From the NCBI RefSeq assembly GCF_002094855.1, contig NZ_ARYN01000007.1:124001-188000 (forward strand): DNA of 64,000 nt, in the 5' to 3' direction. This document shows, piece after piece, positions 55,589 to 63,999 of the stretch. The notes beneath the pieces are model-generated. The model was not told the origin of the DNA. It saw only the letters and a program-made list of their open reading frames with translations, and did not search any database. Source of the DNA: Zunongwangia atlantica 22II14-10F7 (GTDB lineage: Bacteria; Bacteroidota; Bacteroidia; Flavobacteriales; Flavobacteriaceae). The stretch's first letter is position 1; every line of letters begins with the position of its first letter. The position numbers and the translations under genes are program-made.

Positions 55589-55876
55589 ATGGTGACTACA
55601 CTTCCATTTTTTATTAGTGGCGCAGAGATTGGTTTTATCATCTTTATCTTGGTGATGGTTTTTGGAGCAGATAAAATTCCAGAGATCGCACGAGGTATGG
55701 GAAAAGGGATGAGGATGTTGAGAAATGCCTCAGATGATATTAAAAGCGAGATTACCAAAAGCGCAGATAAACAGGGTATCGATACCAAAAGTCTTACCAG
55801 TGATGTAAAAGGTGAGATTGATAAGGTAAAAGATGATATCGACGAAATTACCGGTTCTATAAAACGTAAATTCTAA
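55589..55876 (+). CDS. TatA/TatB-like protein
   Basis: A 95-residue protein from the ATG giving MVTTLPFFISGAEIGFIIFILVMVFG. One N-terminal membrane helix, the hinge FGADKIPEIARGMGKGMRML typical of TatA/TatB, then an amphipathic and charged C-terminal tail (DDIKSEITKSADKQGI and DKVKDDIDEITGSIKRKF). It would form part of the twin-arginine export pore; the S66 carboxypeptidase in this window has a twin-arginine-like signal. TatC is not in the window. TatA and TatB cannot be separated with confidence. Confidence 0.85.
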   Translation: MVTTLPFFISGAEIGFIIFILVMVFGADKIPEIARGMGKGMRMLRNASDDIKSEITKSADKQGIDTKSLTSDVKGEIDKVKDDIDEITGSIKRKF

Positions 55877-55889
55877 ATCTTTTTTTTGA

Positions 55890-56447
55890 ATGTTCGAACA
55901 GCTTAAGCAATGGGATAGAGAACTTTTTGTATATCTCAATGGTTTAGGTATCGAGGATTACGATAATTTCTGGATCTGGTTTACCCAAATAAGACATTGG
56001 ATACCGCTTTATATTCTTTTTTTTGTGCTATTCTTTATTGCTTTCCATAAAAAGAAGGCAATCTATTCTTCAATCTTTCTTTTAGTTTCCTGGGCAGTAA
56101 CTTTTGGAGTAACTTTTTGGACCAAAAATGTTGTTCTTAGACTGCGACCTAATAACAATCCAGAGATTAACGAGATTATTAGGATTCTTCAGGAACCAAC
56201 AAATTTTAGCTTTTTCTCAGGTCATACCTCTTCAGCTTTTGTGCTGGTAACCTTTGTTGTTTTAGTACTAAGACATACCTATAAATGGATCTGGTTACTC
56301 TACATTTGGGCTTTTATGCTTTCTTTAAGCCGAATTTTTGTTGGAGTGCATTACCCAAGTGACCTGTTTGTTGGTGCATTGGTAGGTGTGTTTATGGCGT
56401 GGATATTCTATAAAATCTATTTAAAATATGAAGATCGATTTTATTAA
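55890..56447 (+). CDS. PAP2-family membrane phosphatase
   Basis: A 185-residue protein with about five membrane segments. The three phosphatase motifs are present: K-x6-RP in KNVVLRLRPNNNPEI, the SGH motif in FFSGHTSSAF and the SR-x5-H-x3-D motif in SRIFVGVHYPSDLFVG. Such enzymes often dephosphorylate undecaprenyl pyrophosphate or phosphatidylglycerol phosphate; the exact substrate is not visible. 13 bases after the TatA-like gene; overlaps the convergent methyltransferase by 4 bases. Confidence 0.88.
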   Translation: MFEQLKQWDRELFVYLNGLGIEDYDNFWIWFTQIRHWIPLYILFFVLFFIAFHKKKAIYSSIFLLVSWAVTFGVTFWTKNVVLRLRPNNNPEINEIIRILQEPTNFSFFSGHTSSAFVLVTFVVLVLRHTYKWIWLLYIWAFMLSLSRIFVGVHYPSDLFVGALVGVFMAWIFYKIYLKYEDRFY

Positions 56448-57088
56448 TTTTTAACTCTACTTAAAGTTAGCCCGTCTCGAAGTGGTAAGATCACTGTTTC
56501 AATACGATCATCTTCAGCTAGCATTTTGTTATATTTTAAAAGCGCTTCCGTAGAAAAATCATTTCTTTTTACTTCTTCTAAAACTTTACCACTCCATAAA
56601 ACATTGTCAGATAAAATTAAACCGCCGGGATTCATTTTATCGATAATAGTTTCAAAGTAATTTGGGTAATTTGGTTTATCTGCATCGATAAAAACAAGGT
56701 CAAATTTGAGGTTTAGCTGCGGAATTATTTTTGTTGCGTCGCCTAAATGCTGAATGATCTGATCTTTATATTCAGATTCTTGAAAGTATTTCTGCTGAAA
56801 GTCAAAAAGCTCTTCATTAATATCTATCGTATGAAGTTTTCCGTTAGTTTGAAGACCTTCAGCAAGACAAAGCGCCGAATATCCAGTATATGTTCCAATT
56901 TCAAGAATGTTTTGTGGATTTACCAGTTTAGAAATTAAACTGAGTAGGCGTCCCTGGTAATGCCCGCTAAGCATACGTGGTTGTAAAACCTTTTGGTGAG
57001 TTTCTCTATTCAGTTTTGCTAAATATTCAGGTTCTTTTTCAGAATGATTTTCGCAATATTCAATAATACTTTCAGATAAAAAATCCAT
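56444..57088 (-). CDS. O-methyltransferase (COMT-like)
   Basis: A 214-residue class I SAM-dependent methyltransferase. SAM motif ILEIGTYTGYSALCLAEGL, the acid DINEELFDFQQKYF, motif LVFIDADKPNYPNYFE and metal-type residues in ILSDNVLWSGKV place it in the catechol O-methyltransferase-like family. Substrate unknown. Convergent with the PAP2 gene; kynureninase, which makes aromatic products, is divergent next door but a link is only suggestive. Confidence 0.9.
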   Translation of the reverse strand: MDFLSESIIEYCENHSEKEPEYLAKLNRETHQKVLQPRMLSGHYQGRLLSLISKLVNPQNILEIGTYTGYSALCLAEGLQTNGKLHTIDINEELFDFQQKYFQESEYKDQIIQHLGDATKIIPQLNLKFDLVFIDADKPNYPNYFETIIDKMNPGGLILSDNVLWSGKVLEEVKRNDFSTEALLKYNKMLAEDDRIETVILPLRDGLTLSRVKN

Positions 57089-57229
57089 AAAATTCTTTTC
57101 GGCAAAAATACTAAAATAAACGGCTCCGTTTTTTATCTAATTTCAATCCAAAATCTTCACAAAAGCTTCAATATTCAAATACTGTTATTCTAAAGCCTAA
57201 GTTGTATTTTAGCAAAAATTACAATCCAC

Positions 57230-58507
57230 ATGCAATTTGAAAATTCCCGCACTTTTGCACAGCAATTAGATGCCAAAGATCCATTAGCTAAATATCGCAA
57301 TGAGTTTATTTTTCCGAAGATAAATGATAAAGATGCCATTTATTTCACCGGTAATTCTTTAGGATTACAACCAAAATTGGCTAAGAACTATGTAAATGAA
57401 ATCATGAGTGATTGGGGGAATTTGGCGGTCGAAGGACATTTTCAAGCTGAAAAACCCTGGTGGGATTATCACGAGCGTTTTGCAGATCAACTATCAAAAG
57501 TAGTAGGAGCAAAGCCAAAAGAGGTCACGGTAATGAATACGCTTACGGTGAATTTGCATCTTATGATGGTGTCTTTTTATCGTCCTACTAAAAAGCGATA
57601 TAAGATTATCTGTGAGGAAAAAGCTTTTCCCAGCGATCAATATATGATCTCCAGCCAGGTTCGTTTTCATGGTTTTAATCCTAAAGATGCTATTGTTGAG
57701 CTAAAAAAGCGCGATGGCGAACATAATTTTAGAATAGAAGATATTCTTGCTAAGATTGAAGAAGTAGGTGAGGAATGTGCTTTGGTTTTAATTGGTGGTG
57801 TGAATTATTACACCGGGCAGGTTTTTGATATGAAAACCATTACTAAAGCCGGGCATAAAGTAGGAGCATTTGTAGGTTGGGATTTAGCGCATGCTGCCGG
57901 AAATATAAAATTAGAATTGCACGATTGGGATGTAGATTTTGCAGCTTGGTGTAGTTATAAGTATATGAACAGTGGCCCGGGAAGTGCTTCTGGTTGTTTT
58001 GTGAATGAAAAATATCATAACCAAAAAGACATTCCACGTTTTGAAGGTTGGTGGGGACATAATAAAGAGAGAAGGTTTTTAATGGAACCCGAATTTCAGC
58101 CAGAAAATGGCGCAAATGCCTGGCAAATAAGTAATGCGCCTGTATTAGCTTTGGCGCCGTATTTAGCCTCTTTACAAATGTTTGATGAGGTTGGGATGGA
58201 CGCTTTAATCGAAAAAAGAAATAAGATCGTCGCTTATTTGGAGTTCATTTTGCATGAAATCGATAAGGAAGTTGATAGCACCTTTGAAGTGATCACTCCA
58301 GCTAATCAGGAGGAACGAGGTACACAATTATCGGTGTTTTTACATGGGGAAGGAAAAGAACTCTTTAATTACTTAATGCGGAACGGCGTAATTCCAGATT
58401 GGCGAGAACCAAATGTAATACGTTTAGCACCAGCACCCTTTTACTGCTCTTATGAAGATATGTACGAATTTGGGCAAATCTTAAAGAGAGGGATTTTAGA
58501 GAAGTGA
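57230..58507 (+). CDS. kynU: Kynureninase
   Basis: PLP enzyme cleaving kynurenine to anthranilate and alanine in tryptophan breakdown or NAD synthesis from tryptophan. N-terminal ENSRTFAQQLDAKDPLAKYR, IYFTGNSLGLQP, and the PLP lysine K244 in WCSYKYMNSGPGSASG; also FEGWWGHNKERRF and the end RLAPAPFYCSYEDMYEFG. 425 residues. No other kynurenine-pathway gene is nearby, so it is a single-gene unit as far as can be seen. Confidence 0.94.
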   Translation: MQFENSRTFAQQLDAKDPLAKYRNEFIFPKINDKDAIYFTGNSLGLQPKLAKNYVNEIMSDWGNLAVEGHFQAEKPWWDYHERFADQLSKVVGAKPKEVTVMNTLTVNLHLMMVSFYRPTKKRYKIICEEKAFPSDQYMISSQVRFHGFNPKDAIVELKKRDGEHNFRIEDILAKIEEVGEECALVLIGGVNYYTGQVFDMKTITKAGHKVGAFVGWDLAHAAGNIKLELHDWDVDFAAWCSYKYMNSGPGSASGCFVNEKYHNQKDIPRFEGWWGHNKERRFLMEPEFQPENGANAWQISNAPVLALAPYLASLQMFDEVGMDALIEKRNKIVAYLEFILHEIDKEVDSTFEVITPANQEERGTQLSVFLHGEGKELFNYLMRNGVIPDWREPNVIRLAPAPFYCSYEDMYEFGQILKRGILEK

Positions 58508-58517
58508 TCTAAAAAGC

Positions 58518-59171
58518 TTATTCCAACTCCGGTAACATTGGAGGTGGTGGCGGAGGCGGTGGTGGACCAGGAATATCTTTATCAAATATCATCCAATTTA
58601 ATAGTGGTTTTTGAATTTTAGATTCTAATTCTTCATTAGCTTCAAATAATTTCTTTAATGTGATTTTTACTTCAGAAATTCTAGTTGAATCTGGATAGTC
58701 GATAAAGAATAGATTATTTCTTGGACGGTCTATATTATACGAAAGTTGAGAGTCTTCAACAAGCTTATCAATTTTTTTATCTAAGTGATCGATAGAGAAC
58801 TTGGTTTTATAATCTTCAAAAATGGAGTCATTATAGATGCTAATAAAATTAGATCTAAAATAACAGCGAATCTCTCGAGAATCAGGACAGGCGTGAAAAG
58901 CTACAAGATGATATTGTTTGTTTTCAAGCTTAAATTTTATGGTAGAAAGGTGACCATCACAACTATTTGCATCAAGAATTGATCGTAGATCGCAATAATT
59001 CTCTAAAGCATCCAGATCGATAATCGGTAAGTTTTGATCCTGCATTTTTAAAAATCGCTTAGAATACAATTTTTCAGTGGGCTCGAGATTTTGAAGATTT
59101 TCATGCTCAAATTCAGAACAGGAATTGAAAATGAAAAGTAGTGATAGCGTGATGAAGTAAAGTTTTTTCAT
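58518..59171 (-). CDS. Lipoprotein with polyproline C-terminus, function unknown
   Basis: A 217-residue protein with lipoprotein signal (LLFIFNSCSE). Mature region with cysteines (CDLRSILDANSCDGH, HACPDSREIRCYF) that may pair. The C-terminus carries an uninterrupted run of nine prolines before MLPELE, encoded by GGN-rich complement that looks slippery. No domain recognised. Polyproline tails may form stiff extensions or bind partners, an inference. Ends 10 bases from the convergent kynU stop. Confidence 0.78.
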   Translation of the reverse strand: MKKLYFITLSLLFIFNSCSEFEHENLQNLEPTEKLYSKRFLKMQDQNLPIIDLDALENYCDLRSILDANSCDGHLSTIKFKLENKQYHLVAFHACPDSREIRCYFRSNFISIYNDSIFEDYKTKFSIDHLDKKIDKLVEDSQLSYNIDRPRNNLFFIDYPDSTRISEVKITLKKLFEANEELESKIQKPLLNWMIFDKDIPGPPPPPPPPPMLPELE

Positions 59172-59305
59172 AGGAAACTGATTGATAAGAAGATGAAAAC
59201 AACAATCAGTCCGAAAATTGAAATAAGATCAATTTCAATAAAAAAATCCAGCGATTTATATGAAAAGTATAAAACGCCGGATTTGATATTCGATAAAAAT
59301 GATGC

Positions 59306-60007
59306 CTATTTTATTACAATATCGGTAAAGTAAAGTTGAAAGCTTCCATCTTCAGATTTGTGCATTTTCGCAATAGGGATTCCCATAAACTCTTCATAAT
59401 CTTCCCAAGTTGTTGCCATTTGGCGATCGCCGCCTGCAGCTTTATAAACCCATTCTTCGATCATGTGATCTTCTCCGTAGTAAATATCATAAGTGTCGCC
59501 TGGGGTATAACCACCATCAGCGCTATAAGCAACTTCTAATTTTGTAAGTGTATCGCCACTAATCGGTGCAGCGACTTCTTTTTCTTCTGTAAGTTTGGCG
59601 TCGCTCCATACTAATTGATACGGGAAAAGTAGCCAGTAAGAATCATTAATAAATTTTTGGTCGATACTCACTTTATCTTCAGGAATCGAATCATTTTTGG
59701 TGTACGATTGTGTAATATCTCCTTCCGTTAAACTAATTTCATTGGTTTTGGTGTTCCATTTCCAGTGGCGTGAAGAACGAACAGTATCGTTTACTTTTAC
59801 GTTAAAAGTAAATTCAACTTCCGTAGCATCTTTAAACTTATCAAGTCCGTTTGCCATTGCGATAGTATTACCAATGCCATCTTTTGCTTCAGAAGAAGCA
59901 ACTTCAGTAGTTTCAGAAGTCATTTCAGCATCGCTATTACCGCCTTCAGAATTTTTACAGGAAATAATGCTGAGTGCAAGTAAGAGTGGTAAAAATGTTT
60001 TTTTCAT
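59306..60007 (-). CDS. Conserved lipoprotein, function unknown
   Basis: A 233-residue protein from the ATG giving MKKTFLPLLLALSIISCKNS, a lipoprotein signal; the frame is open 17 codons upstream, but the later start is the signal's natural beginning. A Ser/Glu/Thr-rich spacer (about 20-45) separates the lipid anchor from a beta-rich domain: ATEVEFTFNVKVNDTVRSSRHWKWN, YWLLFPYQLVWSDAKL and TYDIYYGEDHMIEEWVY. The pattern of alternating strands suggests a ligand-binding beta sheet of LolA-like type, but I cannot name the family. Confidence 0.78.
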   Translation of the reverse strand: MKKTFLPLLLALSIISCKNSEGGNSDAEMTSETTEVASSEAKDGIGNTIAMANGLDKFKDATEVEFTFNVKVNDTVRSSRHWKWNTKTNEISLTEGDITQSYTKNDSIPEDKVSIDQKFINDSYWLLFPYQLVWSDAKLTEEKEVAAPISGDTLTKLEVAYSADGGYTPGDTYDIYYGEDHMIEEWVYKAAGGDRQMATTWEDYEEFMGIPIAKMHKSEDGSFQLYFTDIVIK

Positions 60008-60047
60008 AATAAAGTGTTTAGCCGTAAGTTCTAAAGGTACAAAACAA

Positions 60048-60806
60048 TTAAATAGCATTAATACTCATGCCACCATCGGCAACAATATTTTGACCTGTGA
60101 TATAACTAGACTGATCCATCGCAAGAAATGCCGCGATATTTGCCATTTCTGAAGCTTCTGCAACTCGTTTAAGCGGAGTCCTTCTTAGGATTGGGTTCAT
60201 TCGATCTTCTTCAGCTAGTAATCCTCTGGTAAGCGGTGTTACTGTAAACCAGGGAGAAACTGCATTAACTCGAATTCCGTCTGCTGCCCATTCTACCGCT
60301 AAACTTCTTGTTTGCTGAAGCATTGCCGCTTTAGACATTGCATAAGGCACACCGGTACCTACATCTTGCATTGCTGCGGAAGAGGCAATATTTACGATTT
60401 TTGAATTTCCTGAAATTTTTAAATACGGATGCAATTTTAAACTGAGTTCAAAAACCGAAAATTGGTTGATCTCGATCACTTTTCTATATTCATCTTCAGT
60501 GTATTGCAGCGCCTTCTTTCTAATATTGATACCGGCATTATTTACGAGAATATCAAGTTTTCCCCATTTTTCTTTTATAGCTGCCACGATCTTATCCTGA
60601 TCTTCCTTGATAATCGCATCTGCAACTAAGCCTGTTACATCGTAATTTTTCGCCCGTAATTCTTCTTCCAGTTTCAAAATATCTTCTTTATTTCTGGCTA
60701 TAAAAATGACGTTGGCGCCTAACCGCGCAAACTCTTCTACGCAAGCTCTTCCGATACCTTTAGAGCCTCCGGTAATTAAGGCGGTTTTATTATTTAGATT
60801 CCACAT
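60048..60806 (-). CDS. Short-chain dehydrogenase/reductase
   Basis: A 252-residue NAD(P)-dependent oxidoreductase. Cofactor loop TALITGGSKGIGRACVEEFARLGANVIFIARN, NNAGINIRKKALQYTEDEY, catalytic Ser in IVNIASSAAMQ and Y-x3-K in YAMSKAAM, with a C-terminal GQNIVADGGMSINAI. The overall pattern resembles tropinone-reductase-like or ketoacyl reductase members; the substrate is unknown. The start ATG giving MWNLNNKTAL is preferred over one three codons upstream. Confidence 0.9.
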   Translation of the reverse strand: MWNLNNKTALITGGSKGIGRACVEEFARLGANVIFIARNKEDILKLEEELRAKNYDVTGLVADAIIKEDQDKIVAAIKEKWGKLDILVNNAGINIRKKALQYTEDEYRKVIEINQFSVFELSLKLHPYLKISGNSKIVNIASSAAMQDVGTGVPYAMSKAAMLQQTRSLAVEWAADGIRVNAVSPWFTVTPLTRGLLAEEDRMNPILRRTPLKRVAEASEMANIAAFLAMDQSSYITGQNIVADGGMSINAI

Positions 60807-60894
60807 AGCATTCAAATTTTGTAGGGTAAAGTTTATAGTAGACTAAGTTTGTCTTAAGTAATTGATCCTGTTTTTTGAGTAAATATATAAAAAA

Positions 60895-60921
60895 GAAAAC
60901 CTCCCAATTTGGGAGGTTTTC
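60895..60921 (-). terminator. Terminator after the 51-residue membrane protein
   Basis: GAAAACCTCCCAA / TTGGGAGGTTTTC stem with a one-base loop in this reading; on the minus strand it is followed by TTTTTT. It separates the small membrane protein gene from the SDR gene. Confidence 0.8.
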
Positions 60922-60943
60922 GGTAGATTCGATTCAATAAAAA

Positions 60944-61099
60944 TTATAACCTGCGTCCTGTAAGTAATCTATAAAGTAATAAGATTACTGCCAGAACTAT
61001 AAGAATGTGTATAATGCTTCCTAAATCTGGAAAGGCGAAGTAACCTACAAGCCATCCAATAATTAATAGTACAATAATTAGCCAAATTATATCTCTCAT
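60944..61099 (-). CDS. Small membrane protein of the lmo0937/DUF5670 type
   Basis: A 51-residue protein, shorter than most gene-finding cut-offs: MRDIIWLIIVLLIIGWLVGYF, a short turn FPDLGS, then IIHILIVLAVILLLYRLL and a basic end TGRRL. Two membrane helices with this pattern (W-L then G-x-IH-I-L-L-V) match the small membrane family found in many bacteria, including Listeria lmo0937. Often linked to stress response; the role is not known. Start ATG; terminator 23 bases downstream on the same strand. The rest of the gap (61100-61264) holds only a short GTGAC/GTCAC hairpin and no gene I can see. Confidence 0.85.
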   Translation of the reverse strand: MRDIIWLIIVLLIIGWLVGYFAFPDLGSIIHILIVLAVILLLYRLLTGRRL

Positions 61100-61264
61100 T
61101 TTAGTTGGTTTTTAGTGACTTTTTGGTCACGTTAGTTAATTCCTATTTTGATTTTTTGGTTAGTTAGCAAGGCTTTAAAGGCCTTTATTAACCAGTTAGT
61201 TACATCTAATTTATAGAATAGGTGGTCTGGCTAAAAGCTATTTAACTCGTAATTAACTCGTATG

Positions 61265-62812
61265 TTAAAAATCTGATGGGTTTTTAATAATTTGGGTTGC
61301 TCGCTCTTTAATTTTGGCTATTTCTTTAGCATCTTTTTTTTCCAACAAACTCATCATCATATTCATTCGCTGGTTGTTATTGAAGAATTCTTTTTTATCA
61401 TCAAGGAAATTCCAGTATAGGCTATTAAATGGGCAGGCGTCATCCTCTGTCTTTTTACTCACTTTATAATGGCAGCTTTTACAATAGTTACTCATTTTGT
61501 TTATGTAACTACCGCTGGATACATAAGGTTTTGTAGCTACAATGCCACCATCTGCAAACTGGCTCATTCCGCGGGTATTAGTAATTTCTACCCATTCGAT
61601 CGCATCGATATAAATTCCAAGATACCAGGCATCAACTTTGTCGGGATGGCATTGGGTAAGTAGAGCATAATTCCCAGTGATCATTAAACGCTGAATATGA
61701 TGTGCGTAAGCATTATCTAAACTTTGTGTGATCGAATGATGTAAACAATTCATTTTTGTTTTTCCATCCCAGTAAAATGGAGGTAATTCATTTTGATTAT
61801 CCAGTTTGTTGCTTCTGCGATAACCTGGCATTTTTAACCAATAAATGCCACGCATATATTCTCTCCAGCCTAAAATTTGCCGAACAAAACCTTCAACCTG
61901 AGAAATATCGATTTCATCTTTATGCTCGTAATAATATCCAACTACAGATTCGATCACTTCCTTTGGATTCAGCATTTTTGTATTCATGCAGAAAGATAGT
62001 CGTGAATGAAAAAGATAAGCCTGTTCGGTGTGCAAAGCATCCTGGAAATCCCCAAAATGAACCAATAAATTTTTACAGAAATAATTTAAAACCGAAAGTC
62101 CGTCTTCGCGAGAAGTCGGCCAGTTGAAACTTTTCTCATCAATATTACCCATGGTTTTGATGCCAGCTTCTTCGATTACTTTTAGGAAGGCTGAAACATC
62201 TTTTCTAAAACCACGCTCATGCGGAATTTCAGGTTTACCTGTCCATTTTTTACGATTCGATTTGTCGAAGTTCCATTTACCACCTTCAGGATCGTTTTTT
62301 GTAGCCATCATAATGTCATATTTCTTCCGCATATCGCGGTAAAAATATTCCATTGTCATTTGCTTTTTGCCTTTATAGAATTTTTCAAGGTCGTCTCGCT
62401 GGGTTAAAAAATGCTCCGTATCGTAAGATTCAGATTCGATTGAAAGTGAATCGCAAATTTCATTGAGTTGTTCATCCAGGCGATATTCATCGGGGAGCTG
62501 ATATTCGAACTTTTCAATATCATTTTTTTTAATGAGCTGCTTTAAATTTTCAGCCAGATCCTGTTGATTTTCTTTATCGTTGATATGGTAGTAAATGACC
62601 TCGTGCTCTCTTTCTTTAAGATATTTAGCGAAATTCCGCATAGCTAAAAAGAAACCCACCACTTTTTGAATATGGTGCAAGGTATAATCTGTCTCCTGGC
62701 GCATTTCCATCAAAACATAAATGATCTCGTCCTGCTCTTCTTTAAACCAACTATGCTGATGGTTTAATTGATCGCCTAAGATTAGCCTTAATTTCTTTAG
62801 TTTTTCAGCCAT
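61265..62812 (-). CDS. FeS-type bacterial photolyase/cryptochrome (PhrB-like)
   Basis: Flavoprotein of the iron-sulfur bacterial cryptochrome/photolyase family; the studied member PhrB repairs (6-4) photoproducts with light. The start LRLILGDQLNHQHSWF and the later GWREYMRGIYWLKMPGY are typical. Four cysteines, C356, C444, C447 and C460, have the spacing 88-3-13, identical to the cluster ligands of PhrB as I recall them. 515 residues. Its first 16 bases overlap the end of the DASH-type gene upstream, so the two are co-expressed. Confidence 0.92.
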   Translation of the reverse strand: MAEKLKKLRLILGDQLNHQHSWFKEEQDEIIYVLMEMRQETDYTLHHIQKVVGFFLAMRNFAKYLKEREHEVIYYHINDKENQQDLAENLKQLIKKNDIEKFEYQLPDEYRLDEQLNEICDSLSIESESYDTEHFLTQRDDLEKFYKGKKQMTMEYFYRDMRKKYDIMMATKNDPEGGKWNFDKSNRKKWTGKPEIPHERGFRKDVSAFLKVIEEAGIKTMGNIDEKSFNWPTSREDGLSVLNYFCKNLLVHFGDFQDALHTEQAYLFHSRLSFCMNTKMLNPKEVIESVVGYYYEHKDEIDISQVEGFVRQILGWREYMRGIYWLKMPGYRRSNKLDNQNELPPFYWDGKTKMNCLHHSITQSLDNAYAHHIQRLMITGNYALLTQCHPDKVDAWYLGIYIDAIEWVEITNTRGMSQFADGGIVATKPYVSSGSYINKMSNYCKSCHYKVSKKTEDDACPFNSLYWNFLDDKKEFFNNNQRMNMMMSLLEKKDAKEIAKIKERATQIIKNPSDF

Positions 62813-63999
62813 GTATCTACATATTCGTTATTAGGATCGTAACGCTCTGCCTGCTTTTTAATATTGAATTTTCTGTCGCGAGGATCGTTACCTACACCGC
62901 TATTGTACATCCAGTTTCCCCAGTTGCTGTGTACGTCGTAATCGATCAAAACACTTTCGAAATAGGCAGCGCCCGCTCGCCAGTCTTGTTTTAATTCTTT
63001 CGCCCAAAAGCTATTCACGTTTTGCCGGCCACGATTGCTCATAAAACCAGTTGCCGCAATTTCTTTCATATTGGCGTTTACAAAATATTCATTGGTTTCG
63101 CCATCGATCCAATTTTGTAGCTTTTCTTTGCTGAAGTTCCAATCGAGTTCTTTATTTAAAATTCCGCTTAAAAAGAAGATCGAGTTTCCATGTTTTAAGG
63201 AAATATATTTGAAAAAATCTCGCCAAATAAGTTCGAATATCAACCAATAAGTATCCTGATTTTTGGTGATTCCCTGCTCAAATTTTTTGACTTCGTGATA
63301 AATGCTTACTGCGGAAATACTTCCGTTTGCCAGCCATGCCGAAAGTTTAGAACTATAGTCTTTACCTAATAATCCGTTACGAGTTTGTTTATATTCAGCA
63401 AGATTTTTGGTTTTCCAGAAGTAGTGCTCTATTCTTTTCCAAGCCTCATCTTCACCTCCTTTAAACGGAAAAGCGGTTCTTGTATCCTGCTGAAAACTTT
63501 CTAATCCCAGATCTTTAAGATTGGGCAGTTTTGAAGTGTTTTTTAGAAGATTACTTTCTGGTTTTTGCTGCGGAATTTCAATCTCAACGCGAACATCAAC
63601 GTATTTTTCGCACTTTTTTCTGAATTCAGTATAAACCTTCGGGATCTTACTAAAGTCATCATAAGGAATATCTTCAGGATGAAATAAAAATTGAGTGTGG
63701 AAAGATCGAAAATCGATATTTTGAAGCTTGTTTTTTAGAGCATCGATGATCAGTTTTTCTTCTGAAGTCCATTCTTCCTGAAAATAAATGGCTTCAATTT
63801 GGTGATCTTCGATAATTTCAGGAATAATTTCTTCTGGCTTTTTATGGAAAGTAAACAAACTAATATTTAAGTCAGCTAAATTCTGCTGAAGTTGAGTAAC
63901 ACTTTCAATCAAAAATTGAGCTCTAAATTTCCCTGTTTTTGGAAATCCGTATGTAGTTTCTTCAAATTTCCTGGGATCAAAACAATAAATAGCGATTAG
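62797..63999 (-). CDS. Photolyase/cryptochrome, DASH type (N-terminus outside window)
   Basis: The reading frame runs from the window end: IAIYCFDPRKFEETTYGFPKTGKFRAQFLIESVTQLQ, the classical early region of cryptochrome-DASH proteins, preceding a TTG that is not the true start. The FAD-binding C-terminal part is present: FPFKGGEDEAWKRIEHYFW, TRNGLLGKDYSSKLSAWLANGSIS, FIWRDFFKY-type stretch (here LIWRDFFKYISLKHG), RQNVNSFWAKELKQDWRAGAAYFES, and SNWGNWMYNSGVGNDPRDR. About 400 residues visible; a short N-terminal piece is missing. Family members repair cyclobutane dimers, mostly in single strands, or act as light sensors. Confidence 0.92.
   Translation of the reverse strand, partial: LIAIYCFDPRKFEETTYGFPKTGKFRAQFLIESVTQLQQNLADLNISLFTFHKKPEEIIPEIIEDHQIEAIYFQEEWTSEEKLIIDALKNKLQNIDFRSFHTQFLFHPEDIPYDDFSKIPKVYTEFRKKCEKYVDVRVEIEIPQQKPESNLLKNTSKLPNLKDLGLESFQQDTRTAFPFKGGEDEAWKRIEHYFWKTKNLAEYKQTRNGLLGKDYSSKLSAWLANGSISAVSIYHEVKKFEQGITKNQDTYWLIFELIWRDFFKYISLKHGNSIFFLSGILNKELDWNFSKEKLQNWIDGETNEYFVNANMKEIAATGFMSNRGRQNVNSFWAKELKQDWRAGAAYFESVLIDYDVHSNWGNWMYNSGVGNDPRDRKFNIKKQAERYDPNNEYVDTWLKN

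Noticed and set aside
55525-55788. An 87-residue minus-strand frame opposite the TatA-like gene
   Set aside because: Overlaps the terminator and the conserved TatA hinge; shadow of the real gene.
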